Below, piece after piece: positions 9,701 to 17,154 of a stretch of DNA of 64,000 bases (position 1 is the first letter of the stretch; each line of letters opens with the position of its first letter). Made by a program: the position numbers and the translations under genes. The stretch lies in NCBI RefSeq assembly GCF_013823965.1, contig NZ_PNNA01000012.1, positions 1 through 64,000 of the forward strand, read 5' to 3'. The notes below the pieces were generated by a model that was given only the letters and a program-made list of their open reading frames with translations, had not been told where the DNA came from and did not search any database. This DNA is from Flavobacterium sp. GTDB taxonomy: Bacteria > Bacteroidota > Bacteroidia > Flavobacteriales > Flavobacteriaceae.

Positions 9701-10616
9701 GATAGTCGTCAAAGGTGTTTAAATTTAAAGTGCTGGTTCCGGTAGGCTGGACCATGTTTTGAATTCTTTTTCCGTCACTTCCTTGCACAGTTACATAATA
9801 ATAGGACTTGGTGTCATATAAATTAACATTGGTTTGGCTGTCATTGTTCCAAGTGTCAACTCCTTCGGCATAAAAAAGAATATAGTCTTCATTGTTGAAA
9901 ACGCCGTCGCTTTCGCCTATTATTTCAATGGCATTTTCGGCTAAATCTAACGGATAATAAGTGCTGTTCAACAAAGGCAACATTCTGCCTCCATTTCCGT
10001 AAATCTTTATCTTTTTTGGGTCAACTTTACTTACGTCAAGTCCTAATTGTTGCAGAAAACTTTTCGATATTTTATAGACTCCTGATTTTTCAACATAAAA
10101 TTGATACCAGTCGCCGGTTGCCAAAACGGAATTAGTAATCACGCCAGTGGTTTTGCTGGTTTGTGCGATTCTGGAACTGCCGCCATTTATGGAATAGGAA
10201 AAAGATTTAATTCGTTTGAATCCCAATTCGTCTTTCACAATTGGTGAAAGAACCAGAAATACTTGTTTCAAATCTCTTGATTGATTGATTTTTAATGAAG
10301 CGGAAGGTGTTTTTGGGATGTTTTCCGGGTCTAAATCGCCTAGTTGAGAGGTTGTCAAGGTTTCGTAAACCACGTTTGTGATTTGAACTGAATTTCCGGC
10401 GAATGAATTTGATCCCGATAGGTTTAGGGTATAAAAAAGCGCTTTTTTGGAAGTGTCATAGTCATAACAATTTCCAACGAATTGAGGAATGTTAATGGTG
10501 AAATTGCCAAACGACATTTCTTTTTTTTCGAGCCATTCAATAGCTATGTCGCCTTTAATCTGTGCAAAAGAAACAAAGGGAATTAAGGTTAAATAGACTA
10601 AAAGTGTTTTTTTCAT
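6789..10616 (-). CDS. porU: Type IX secretion sortase PorU, gingipain-like C25 peptidase
   Basis: 1275-residue cell-surface cysteine peptidase-like sortase. In the T9SS it removes the C-terminal domain of cargo proteins and attaches them to the cell surface. It begins with a short signal peptide ending in FAQ. The C25 catalytic His is His786 in YLGHGGEDG and the catalytic Cys is Cys820 in TITCDFSRF. The C-terminal 90 residues (from YVLNYPNPFVNYTEF) form a T9SS-type domain with a FlgD-like WDGKDDFGNRIGKGVYVYKL segment, which PorU is known to retain. Divergent from gldJ and co-directional with porV; the gldJ-porU-porV order matches F. johnsoniae. Confidence 0.95.
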   Translation of the reverse strand: MKKTLLVYLTLIPFVSFAQIKGDIAIEWLEKKEMSFGNFTINIPQFVGNCYDYDTSKKALFYTLNLSGSNSFAGNSVQITNVVYETLTTSQLGDLDPENIPKTPSASLKINQSRDLKQVFLVLSPIVKDELGFKRIKSFSYSINGGSSRIAQTSKTTGVITNSVLATGDWYQFYVEKSGVYKISKSFLQQLGLDVSKVDPKKIKIYGNGGRMLPLLNSTYYPLDLAENAIEIIGESDGVFNNEDYILFYAEGVDTWNNDSQTNVNLYDTKSYYYVTVQGSDGKRIQNMVQPTGTSTLNLNTFDDYQFHELDLINVVRLGRQWFGESFDINQDQEFTFTFPNIDSTTPVKLNINAASSAFTATSFKVSANGQDVGTMSFSPLSVNSEIVYNTGALNNVSFPASETIKIKLSYNNNGVPNSKGYLDKIRLTAKSKLQGYGKQFQFQYDLASSSLGIVSYNISNAAGISKIWDITDLYNVTKVENLNQASFSFKANLGELRKYVAIDALDYFTPLKGSRTKITNQNLKGTIFKNNQGQFQDIDYVIITPSFLSVQAEKLANFHRSYSNLNVKVIPLETIYQEFSSGKQDVAAIRNCIKYIYENASEPEKRLKYVNLFGDASYDYKNRIPNNTNIVPIYHALNSNSTGESSFASDDFFGLMDPNEGNIISSFGGIDIAVGRMLNNDAAQAEEMVNKVIEYHDLKSYGSWRNNFTLICDDSDKASDASLQNRQNNLADAITTAKPFMNVNKIILDSYVQEASAGGSRYPKARTDIFSAFEKGSLVFNYLGHGGEDGLSSERIWEKSDGQNLSNQYKYPLFITITCDFSRFDNPTRPTAGEYTYWNPKGGAISMITTIRSIGQFSAENFNDVLAKNLFSFDSNQYTSIAEALRISKNSNPSSSSNVIFYLGDPALMLAIAKPKIRLTKVNDVPVSQPFDDFKSLAKMKITGEITDENNIPLTNYNGELSTAIFDKMISRTTLNNDGHSPSMSFNTLGETIFRGNASVNNGKFEFSFVVPRDIRIPVANGKISFYAKKNQLFENQTGYDTSIKIGGINENAVVDNISPTVKLYMNDETFVSGGTTNDSPFLLAKLEDESGINTASGIGHDMVAILDGDVDNPFIVNDYYQTNLDDYTKGTLRFPLRNLAVGLHTITFKAWDVYNNPITAEIQFIVVGNESISLTYVLNYPNPFVNYTEFWFSHNRPYEPLEVQIQVITITGKVVWTKNQIVTTEGFLSKEITWDGKDDFGNRIGKGVYVYKLTVKSNLTNSKTEKFEKLVIL

Positions 10617-10697
10617 TGTTATTAAACGTAATTTATGACGTATTATTAGGATGAGTAAAAATATGTCATTTAGTGTTATTGTAAATAATAAAAAGTA

Positions 10698-10705
10698 TAA
10701 ATTTG
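10698..10705 (+). promoter_or_regulatory. Putative -7 box of gldJ
   Basis: TAAATTTG matches the TAnnTTTG consensus. A TTG at 10679-10681 lies 16 bases upstream as a possible -33 element. The leader to the ATG at 10825 would be about 115 bases. The box is in the divergent porU-gldJ gap. Confidence 0.45.
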
Positions 10706-10824
10706 CGTTGTCTTATGTAATTTATCCAATGTTATTTGGTTTTATTTAATTATTAAAAAATGTTGTTGCGGTTTAATGCTTAATTATTATATTGCACCAC
10801 CTAAATTATTACCCATTAAATAGT

Positions 10825-12522
10825 ATGAAAGTAAACAGAATTATAGCCTTGCAGTTGATGTTGTCAATGATGTTGATTATAGGTATTACTAGTTGTAGCA
10901 AAAAATCTAGCACAAAAAACTCCTCACGTGCAACGGGTTGGAACGTAGACAGTAAAAAAGCTTCAGCAAATAAAAAGCAAGAAGCTGGTCCAGGTTTGGT
11001 TTTTATTGAAGGAGGAACATTCACGATGGGTAAAGTTGAAGATGATGTGATGCATGATTGGAATAATACTCCAACCCAGCAACACGTTCAATCCTTTTAT
11101 ATGGACGAAACCGAAGTTACCAATTTTATGTATTTGGAATATTTGGACTGGTTGAAAAAAGTATTTCCGCCAACTGAAGAAAACTATAAAAACATTTATG
11201 AAGGCGCATCTCCTGATACATTGGTATGGAGAGATAGATTGGGGTATAATGAAACAATGACCAACAACTATTTGAGACATCCTTCTTATGCATATTATCC
11301 TGTAGTGGGAGTAAACTGGATTCAAGCAGTCGAGTTCAGCAAATGGAGAACGCAACGTGTAAATGAAGCCTTACTTGAAAAAAATGGCTACCTTAAAAAG
11401 AATGCCAAAACATTGGACGTAACCGCAGAAAGTAATTTTGACACGGAAACCTATTTAAATTCTCCGACACTTGCTTACGGAGGAAATTCCGAAATTGTTT
11501 TACCAGGAAAATATGCTGATAAAAAAGGAGGAATAAGAACTCCTAAAGCCGGTAAAAACGGAAAGGTAATTCAACCAACAAATATTTACGCCCAAAGATC
11601 TTCAGGAATCCTATTGCCTGAATACAGATTGCCAACCGAAGCAGAATGGGAATATGCCGCTGCTGCAGATGTGGGTCAAAGAGAATACAATATTTATAAA
11701 GGACAGAAGAAATATCCTTGGTCCGGAAGCTACACTCGTTCTGGAAAAAGACAAAGCAAAGGCGATCAACTTGCCAATTTCAAACAAGGAAACGGTGATT
11801 ATGGTGGAATCGCAGGATGGTCTGATGATGGAGCTGATATTACTGATGAAGTTAAAAAACATCCAGCAAATGATTTCGGATTGTATGACATGGCTGGAAA
11901 CGTAGCTGAATGGGTTCTTGACGTTTATAGACCAATCGTTGATAACGAAGCAAATGATTTTAATTATTTTAGAGGGAATCAGTACACCAAAAACAAGATT
12001 GGAAGCAACGGGAAAATTGAAGTTGTTACAAAAGAGACTATTAAATACGATACCTTAAGCAACGGAAGAATTGTTGCCAGAGCTTTCCCAGGTCAAATTG
12101 TCCAAGTTCCAGTTGATGAAAAAGAAACTTATTTGAGACAAAATTTCGATAAAAGTAATAACATTAACTACAGGGATGGTGATAAACAATCGTCCAGGTA
12201 CTTTGATTTTGCCGACTCTGAATCCGATACCAAAAAAGTAAAAGAAGAAAGAGCGATGTATAACTCTCCTAGACATAATGTAACAACTGACAGTTTAGGC
12301 AGAATGGTTCGCAAATACGACAAATCAAATAAAAGAACGACTTTGATAAATGACAACATTCGAGTTTACAAAGGAGGATCTTGGAGAGATAGAGCTTATT
12401 GGTTAGATCCAGCACAAAGAAGGTATTTCCCTCAAGATATGGCTACTGATTACATTGGATTTAGATGTGCAATGTCGAAAGTAGGAGCTAAAGCTGAAAA
12501 AAGAAAATCGGCCAGAAATTAA
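10825..12522 (+). CDS. gldJ: Gliding motility lipoprotein GldJ
   Basis: 565-residue lipoprotein needed for gliding and type IX secretion; in F. johnsoniae it forms helical bands and stabilises other Gld proteins. The ATG at 10825 is chosen because it gives a clean lipoprotein signal with Cys24 (IGITSCSKK); the frame extends upstream only to a TTG. The body is an FGE-sulfatase/SUMF1-like fold: it opens at GLVFIEGGTFTMGKVEDD and contains LPTEAEWEYAA, NDFGLYDMAGNVAEWV and YKGGSWRDRAYWLDPAQRR, with FRCA near the end. Catalytic formylglycine chemistry is not expected of GldJ. A strong terminator follows directly. Confidence 0.95.
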   Translation: MKVNRIIALQLMLSMMLIIGITSCSKKSSTKNSSRATGWNVDSKKASANKKQEAGPGLVFIEGGTFTMGKVEDDVMHDWNNTPTQQHVQSFYMDETEVTNFMYLEYLDWLKKVFPPTEENYKNIYEGASPDTLVWRDRLGYNETMTNNYLRHPSYAYYPVVGVNWIQAVEFSKWRTQRVNEALLEKNGYLKKNAKTLDVTAESNFDTETYLNSPTLAYGGNSEIVLPGKYADKKGGIRTPKAGKNGKVIQPTNIYAQRSSGILLPEYRLPTEAEWEYAAAADVGQREYNIYKGQKKYPWSGSYTRSGKRQSKGDQLANFKQGNGDYGGIAGWSDDGADITDEVKKHPANDFGLYDMAGNVAEWVLDVYRPIVDNEANDFNYFRGNQYTKNKIGSNGKIEVVTKETIKYDTLSNGRIVARAFPGQIVQVPVDEKETYLRQNFDKSNNINYRDGDKQSSRYFDFADSESDTKKVKEERAMYNSPRHNVTTDSLGRMVRKYDKSNKRTTLINDNIRVYKGGSWRDRAYWLDPAQRRYFPQDMATDYIGFRCAMSKVGAKAEKRKSARN

Positions 12523-12535
12523 TCTAAAACAGAAT

Positions 12536-12571
12536 AAAAACAAAAGCCCTTTGATTAGGGCTTTTGTTTTT
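12536..12571 (+). terminator. Terminator of gldJ
   Basis: A perfect 15-bp stem (12536-12550 with 12557-12571) whose right arm ends in T, with a 6-base loop and more T residues after it. It ends only 16 bases before murF. Confidence 0.9.
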
Positions 12572-12587
12572 TTAAATCATTTTTGAA

Positions 12588-13871
12588 ATGGATATCCCTT
12601 ACATTCATAGTTTGTTTTTAAAATGCAACTCGGTTTCTATCGATACGCGAAAAATTGAGGCAAATTCAATGTTTGTCGCCATAAAAGGCGAAAAATTTGA
12701 CGCTAATACATTTGCCAAAGAAGCCCTGGAAAAAGGAGCTGCTTATGTGCTTGTTGACAATGAAGACTATTGTATTGACCAAAGAACTATTTTGGTTGAA
12801 AACAGTTTGATTGCCTTGCAAGAATTGGCAAAATTTCATAGAATGTATCTAAAATTACCCATAATAGCCCTAACAGGGAGCAATGGAAAAACAACAACAA
12901 AAGAACTAATCAATGTTGTACTTTCTAAAAAATACAATACAAAAGCAACCGTTGGGAATTTAAACAATCATATTGGCGTTCCTTTGACGTTGTTGTCTTT
13001 TAATGAGAAAACGGAGATTGGCATCGTTGAAATGGGAGCCAATCATAAAAAAGAAATAGCATTTCTATGTGATTTGGCGCAACCTGATTATGGATATATC
13101 ACTAATTTTGGCAAAGCACATTTAGAAGGTTTCGGCGGGGTGGAAGGCGTTATAGAAGCTAAAAGCGAAATGTATGATTATCTTTCCAAAAACAACAAAT
13201 TGGCTTTCGTTAACTTGGAAGATCCCATTCAGGCCAGGAAATCTGTAAATTTGAATTCCTATTCCTTTGGATTGGATAAAGTAGGTACGAATGTAAACAT
13301 CAACTCCATAGCCGCAAACCCGTTTGTGGAAATTTCATTTTCAAATCTTCTTGTTCAAACACATTTAATTGGGCTTTACAACGCCAATAATGTCAATGCG
13401 GCAATCACCATCGGGAAGTATTTTGGAGTAGAGGATCTAGCCATTAAAGAAGCTTTGGAGAATTATATCCCAGAGAATAATAGGTCGCAGCTTATGACCA
13501 AAGGTACAAACCAGATTATTTTGGATGCTTATAACGCCAATCCTAGCAGTATGGCTGTTGCCATTGCAAACTTTTTGCAATTGGACAATTCAAACAAGAT
13601 TTTGATTTTGGGCGACATGTTTGAGTTGGGCACCGAAAGCAGTAATGAACATAAGGCCATTGTGGATTTGCTATTGAATGAAAAAGCCATTGACTGTTAT
13701 TTCATTGGAAAGGAATTCTATGCCAATCGAATGGATAAGCAGGGCTTTTATTTCCACGATACATTCGAATCGTTTTCGGAGTATTTGCAAAAAAACAAAA
13801 TCGAAAATTCCTATTTGCTGATAAAAGGATCGAGAGGAATGGCTTTAGAGCGTACCTTGGATTTTTTGTAG
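12588..13871 (+). CDS. murF: UDP-MurNAc-tripeptide--D-alanyl-D-alanine ligase
   Basis: 427-residue cytoplasmic Mur ligase that adds D-Ala-D-Ala to UDP-MurNAc-tripeptide with ATP. The P-loop is GSNGKTTT at 97-104, followed by GNLNNHIGVPLTLL. The Mur-ligase central motif EMGANHKKEIAFL and the YITNFGKAHLEGFGG segment follow. The C-terminal ligand domain contains DAYNANPSSM and ILGDMFELG. Length is slightly below the 450-odd residues of E. coli MurF, as I recall for Bacteroidota. A CATTTTTG at 12578-12585 resembles a -7 box and would give a nearly leaderless mRNA; this is inference. Followed by a shared terminator with the convergent regulator gene. Confidence 0.95.
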   Translation: MDIPYIHSLFLKCNSVSIDTRKIEANSMFVAIKGEKFDANTFAKEALEKGAAYVLVDNEDYCIDQRTILVENSLIALQELAKFHRMYLKLPIIALTGSNGKTTTKELINVVLSKKYNTKATVGNLNNHIGVPLTLLSFNEKTEIGIVEMGANHKKEIAFLCDLAQPDYGYITNFGKAHLEGFGGVEGVIEAKSEMYDYLSKNNKLAFVNLEDPIQARKSVNLNSYSFGLDKVGTNVNINSIAANPFVEISFSNLLVQTHLIGLYNANNVNAAITIGKYFGVEDLAIKEALENYIPENNRSQLMTKGTNQIILDAYNANPSSMAVAIANFLQLDNSNKILILGDMFELGTESSNEHKAIVDLLLNEKAIDCYFIGKEFYANRMDKQGFYFHDTFESFSEYLQKNKIENSYLLIKGSRGMALERTLDFL

Positions 13872-13879
13872 CAGAACAT

Positions 13880-13931
13880 AATTTAAACCAAAACGCCATC
13901 CTGATTTTAGAATGGCGTTTTGGTTTAAATT
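13880..13931. terminator. Bidirectional terminator between murF and the PUL regulator
   Basis: Perfect 20-bp stem (13880-13899 with 13912-13931) and a 12-base loop. It serves the convergent murF and regulator genes. Its right arm covers two bases of the regulator's TAA stop codon (13930-13932 on the plus strand). Confidence 0.85.
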
Positions 13932-16800
13932 AAATACTCATTAAATATCCGATGAGATTTTCTTTCTTGTTGAGTCCGAGTTTTTTTCTTAATCGGTAAC
14001 GTGCCAATTCCACACCGCCTCCAGAAATATTCATGATTTCAGCAATTTCCTTGGTCGACATGTTCATTAATAAATAGGTCGATAAATCCAGCTCACGAGG
14101 TGAAATGGTCGGGCATTTTTCTTTTAATCTTTTCAAGAAATCAAAGTGGACATTTTTGATGTGTTTTTCCAAATCTTTCCAGCTATGATCGGCATTAACC
14201 TCTTTTGCAATGCTTTTGTTTAATTTCGTGAACTGGAATTTGGCAGATTCATCAAATGATTCGATATCAATGTCTTTTAGTTTGTGGATAATTCCATTTA
14301 AAATTTTATTTTTCTTTACTACTTGCAAAGAATTGGTTACTAATTCTTTGTCTTTTGCCAAGATTTTGATTTTTAGTTTGTCGTTTTGCAGTTTTTCGAT
14401 TTCTTTTTCCAAATCAAATTGCTCTTGCCTTATTTTTGATTCTTTTTCCAGATAAAGTCTTCTTTGTTCTACTGTTTCGTAGTATTTGTTTTTCCTGATC
14501 TTTGCCTGTATTCTTTTTCTGATATAATGAATGATTGTTGCGAAAACAAAGAGGTAGAAAACATACGCCAAAAAGTGTCTGTACCAAGGCGGAGAGACAT
14601 TAAAAGGAACCACTGCGGCGTTAGACTGGATGCCATAACTGTTTATTACTTTTAATTTCATCTTATAATTGCCTTCCCTTAAATTGGTATATTCTTTTGT
14701 TGAAGCTGACGACCAATTGCTCCATTTGTCTTCAAATCCTTCTAATTGATAGGAAAATTTAATGTTTTCAATATTTTCATAAGTAGGAGATGAAAAGGTG
14801 AACTTTACATAATTCGATTTATAGGGAATTTTATATTTCTCGATTTCATTTTTATTTCCAAACATTAGAGTGTCTCCCAAGCTGGAAAAGCTTCTAATAA
14901 ATGCCTTTGGTTTTGACGCGAAGTCATTTGATAATTTGGAATTATAATGTGCAAGTCCTTCAGTAAGTCCAATGAATATGTTTTCGGAATCTATGGTGTT
15001 TACAGACAGGTTGTTGTATACTAAATTCTGGGTTAAATTGATAAACGGTGCTGTAATATTAGAATAATGTCCATTTTCTTTTTTCATTAAAACGGCTAAT
15101 GTCCCTTTGACTACATACCAAATGTTGCCATTACGGTCTTCCAAGATTGTACTTGTTTTAGGGACTTTTTTGAACAAGTTGGTCACGGCTTTGTCTTCAT
15201 AAAACGCATTTTTTCTTTCAGAATATTTATAAAAATGATTGAATGTTTGAAAATAAATGCTTCCTTTTAGTCGTTGTACGCTGGCAATTCCTTTGAGGGT
15301 TTTAGATAGGTTTTGGTGGGTTTTTACAGATTTGAATTTTTTTAAATCAGTATTGAGTACAATTTGATAGAGAATGTCATCTTTTTTTACCCAAATATTA
15401 TGGTCGTCAATTTCGTAATCCCCCACAGATTTTGAAAATCCTTTAATTTGACACACGAAATGCCAACCGTCTGTTTTCTTTTCAAATAGTGAAAATCCAT
15501 CGTAATTAGATCCAATCATGTAGGCTGGTTTTTTTGGAATTTTTTTGAAACTCCAATATCCCACATTGTGTAATGTTTTAGTTGATTTACCGCCAACAAT
15601 GGCTAAGGCTCCTCTGTTGTGAGCACAAATTAATTGATCGTCAATTATCTGTATGTTCCATGCTTGTCCGGTTGTGCCTTCAACAAGTGAAAAAGAGCCT
15701 TCCTCAAAAGGAGACTTCCAGGAGTGATAAAACACTCCCTGATTCGTCGCCACATAGAGGTTTCCTTTATAAATTGCAGTTGCATAAACCGTGCTTATGT
15801 CATAGCTAAAGCCAAAATAGGAAAATGGAGAATTCTCGTTCACGAATGCAATCCCGTTGTCAAGTCCTAACCACAGATTGTTTTTCTTGTCGATAAAAGA
15901 AGTTAACACAGTGTTGTTTTGCAAGCCTTTCTTGCGATTGATGTGCTGGATTATTCTGCCTGTTTTGTCGCAGACAATAATTCCATCCAAAACAGAATTA
16001 AGGACAATATAATTGTTCTTCATGGCAACTCCTCCCAAACAACTGTTCTTTTTGATAAAAGCATTGGCCTCGGTATTCCAAGGAATGAGTTTCCCGGTTT
16101 CGTATATATAAAGTCCTTTGTCCAAGGTTGCGATCAATAGTTTGTTTTCGGGCATTTGAAATATTCCCCATACTTCTGTGCTGTTTAAAACAGGGGAATT
16201 CACTAACGGGTAAAGATTGCCATTTATGTATTCCATCAATCCTTTTGAAACATCTTGAAAATAAATTCTACTCCCTACCTGAAACGAAAACTGGAATCGG
16301 GAAAAAGGCTTGAGTGTTTTTAGGGTATTGTTTTTAAAGATGAAAGCGTTACCAAAAGACTGAAAAATCACTTCATCATTATTAAGATGTATTTTCCAGG
16401 TAATGTCAATGGATTTGACAATTTTCTTGCTCAGGAATCGGGCTAGGGAAAAATAGACCAGTTTGCCCCTTGAGTTGGATTCAAAATAACCGAATTCGTT
16501 GTAACCTCCTACAAATATTTTTCCGTCATCCCCAATTTTTATGGCTCTAATGACGGAAAGGTTGGGTAAGTTGTATTTACGCCAAGAAGAGCCGTCAAAT
16601 TGAAAGAGTCCATTGTTGTTGGCAAAATAGAGATTACCGTTTTTGTCTTGGTCAATATTCCAGTTTTGGGTTCCTCCTTTATAATCGGTTCTTTTATAGT
16701 TTCTGATTTCAGGAAGTCCAATGTTTTTTACCTGACCAAACAGGGATGTTAATGATAACAATAATAATGTGATTGCAAAATGGCGAATTGAAAATATCAT
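13930..16800 (-). CDS. One-piece transmembrane sensor/regulator: beta-propeller, Y_Y_Y domain and LuxR-type HTH
   Basis: 956-residue predicted inner-membrane transcription regulator. A signal peptide (MIFSIRHFAITLLLLSLTSLFGQ) precedes a periplasmic region of two-component-regulator propeller repeats to about 640 (for example NNLWLGLDNGIAF, DRNGNIWYVVKGTLAVL). A Y_Y_Y domain follows (about 660-738), then one membrane helix (about 741-762), a cytoplasmic coiled coil and a C-terminal LuxR-type helix-turn-helix (about 896-956: TISPRELDLSTYLL, STKEIAEIMNIS). There is no histidine kinase or receiver domain, so the sensing half is joined directly to DNA binding. The ATG at 16800 is chosen because the longer frame starts with TTG. 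Divergent from susC, so it probably controls this locus in response to glucan oligosaccharides (inference). Confidence 0.88.
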   Translation of the reverse strand: MIFSIRHFAITLLLLSLTSLFGQVKNIGLPEIRNYKRTDYKGGTQNWNIDQDKNGNLYFANNNGLFQFDGSSWRKYNLPNLSVIRAIKIGDDGKIFVGGYNEFGYFESNSRGKLVYFSLARFLSKKIVKSIDITWKIHLNNDEVIFQSFGNAFIFKNNTLKTLKPFSRFQFSFQVGSRIYFQDVSKGLMEYINGNLYPLVNSPVLNSTEVWGIFQMPENKLLIATLDKGLYIYETGKLIPWNTEANAFIKKNSCLGGVAMKNNYIVLNSVLDGIIVCDKTGRIIQHINRKKGLQNNTVLTSFIDKKNNLWLGLDNGIAFVNENSPFSYFGFSYDISTVYATAIYKGNLYVATNQGVFYHSWKSPFEEGSFSLVEGTTGQAWNIQIIDDQLICAHNRGALAIVGGKSTKTLHNVGYWSFKKIPKKPAYMIGSNYDGFSLFEKKTDGWHFVCQIKGFSKSVGDYEIDDHNIWVKKDDILYQIVLNTDLKKFKSVKTHQNLSKTLKGIASVQRLKGSIYFQTFNHFYKYSERKNAFYEDKAVTNLFKKVPKTSTILEDRNGNIWYVVKGTLAVLMKKENGHYSNITAPFINLTQNLVYNNLSVNTIDSENIFIGLTEGLAHYNSKLSNDFASKPKAFIRSFSSLGDTLMFGNKNEIEKYKIPYKSNYVKFTFSSPTYENIENIKFSYQLEGFEDKWSNWSSASTKEYTNLREGNYKMKLKVINSYGIQSNAAVVPFNVSPPWYRHFLAYVFYLFVFATIIHYIRKRIQAKIRKNKYYETVEQRRLYLEKESKIRQEQFDLEKEIEKLQNDKLKIKILAKDKELVTNSLQVVKKNKILNGIIHKLKDIDIESFDESAKFQFTKLNKSIAKEVNADHSWKDLEKHIKNVHFDFLKRLKEKCPTISPRELDLSTYLLMNMSTKEIAEIMNISGGGVELARYRLRKKLGLNKKENLIGYLMSI

Positions 16801-16949
16801 AATGGAATTTTTTGCAGAAGTAATCAATTGTAGGATATTTATTGATAATAGTTAATTAATAATAAAAATTTAACATAAAGCAGGGGTTAATGAATGTGTA
16901 AATAACGGCAAATGCTTATCTTTTTATAAATGTAGTGTTTGTTTTTTAA

Positions 16950-16972
16950 TTATCATATTTTAAATGTGATAA
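16950..16972. repeat. 23-bp near-perfect inverted repeat, possible operator
   Basis: Left arm TTATCATATTT and right arm AAATGTGATAA are separated by one T, with a single mismatch between arms. It lies about midway between the regulator start (16800) and the susC start (17155). Its symmetry fits a dimeric DNA-binding protein. Function is inferred. Confidence 0.5.
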
Positions 16973-17013
16973 ATAAAATTTTAAACAATTAAATATCAAT
17001 AATTTAATTTTTA

Positions 17014-17031
17014 TTTGATGTGTTTTTGTAA
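17014..17031 (+). repeat. 18-base direct repeat upstream of susC, copy 1
   Basis: TTTGATGTGTTTTTGTAA, identical to copy 2 at 17047-17064 and placed 33 bases upstream of it. This is close to three helical turns, so both copies would face the same side of the DNA. A possible tandem activator site. Confidence 0.6.
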
Positions 17032-17046
17032 TATAAAAAAATAGCT

Positions 17047-17064
17047 TTTGATGTGTTTTTGTAA
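17047..17064 (+). repeat. 18-base direct repeat upstream of susC, copy 2
   Basis: Exact second copy of the 18-mer at 17014-17031. It ends 90 bases before the susC ATG, a suitable place for an activator bound just upstream of the core promoter. Confidence 0.6.
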
Positions 17065-17154
17065 GGAAAAAATCCAATGATGATATGTTAATTGTGAAAA
17101 TTTATCCATATTATTGTATTGAATTACTAATTAATTAACCAAAAATTTAGAAAA

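Larger units (their letters stand above)
16801..17154. promoter_or_regulatory. Divergent control region between the PUL regulator and susC
   Basis: 354 non-coding, very AT-rich bases. They contain a 23-bp near-palindrome (16950-16972) and an exact 18-base direct repeat (17014-17031, 17047-17064), listed separately. No exact TAnnTTTG box is seen before susC, which suggests that susC transcription needs an activator. No RNA gene is recognised. Confidence 0.6.

Noticed and set aside
10792..10824. Upstream TTG start for gldJ
   Set aside because: It would bury the lipoprotein signal behind 11 extra residues; the ATG at 10825 gives a proper signal with Cys24.
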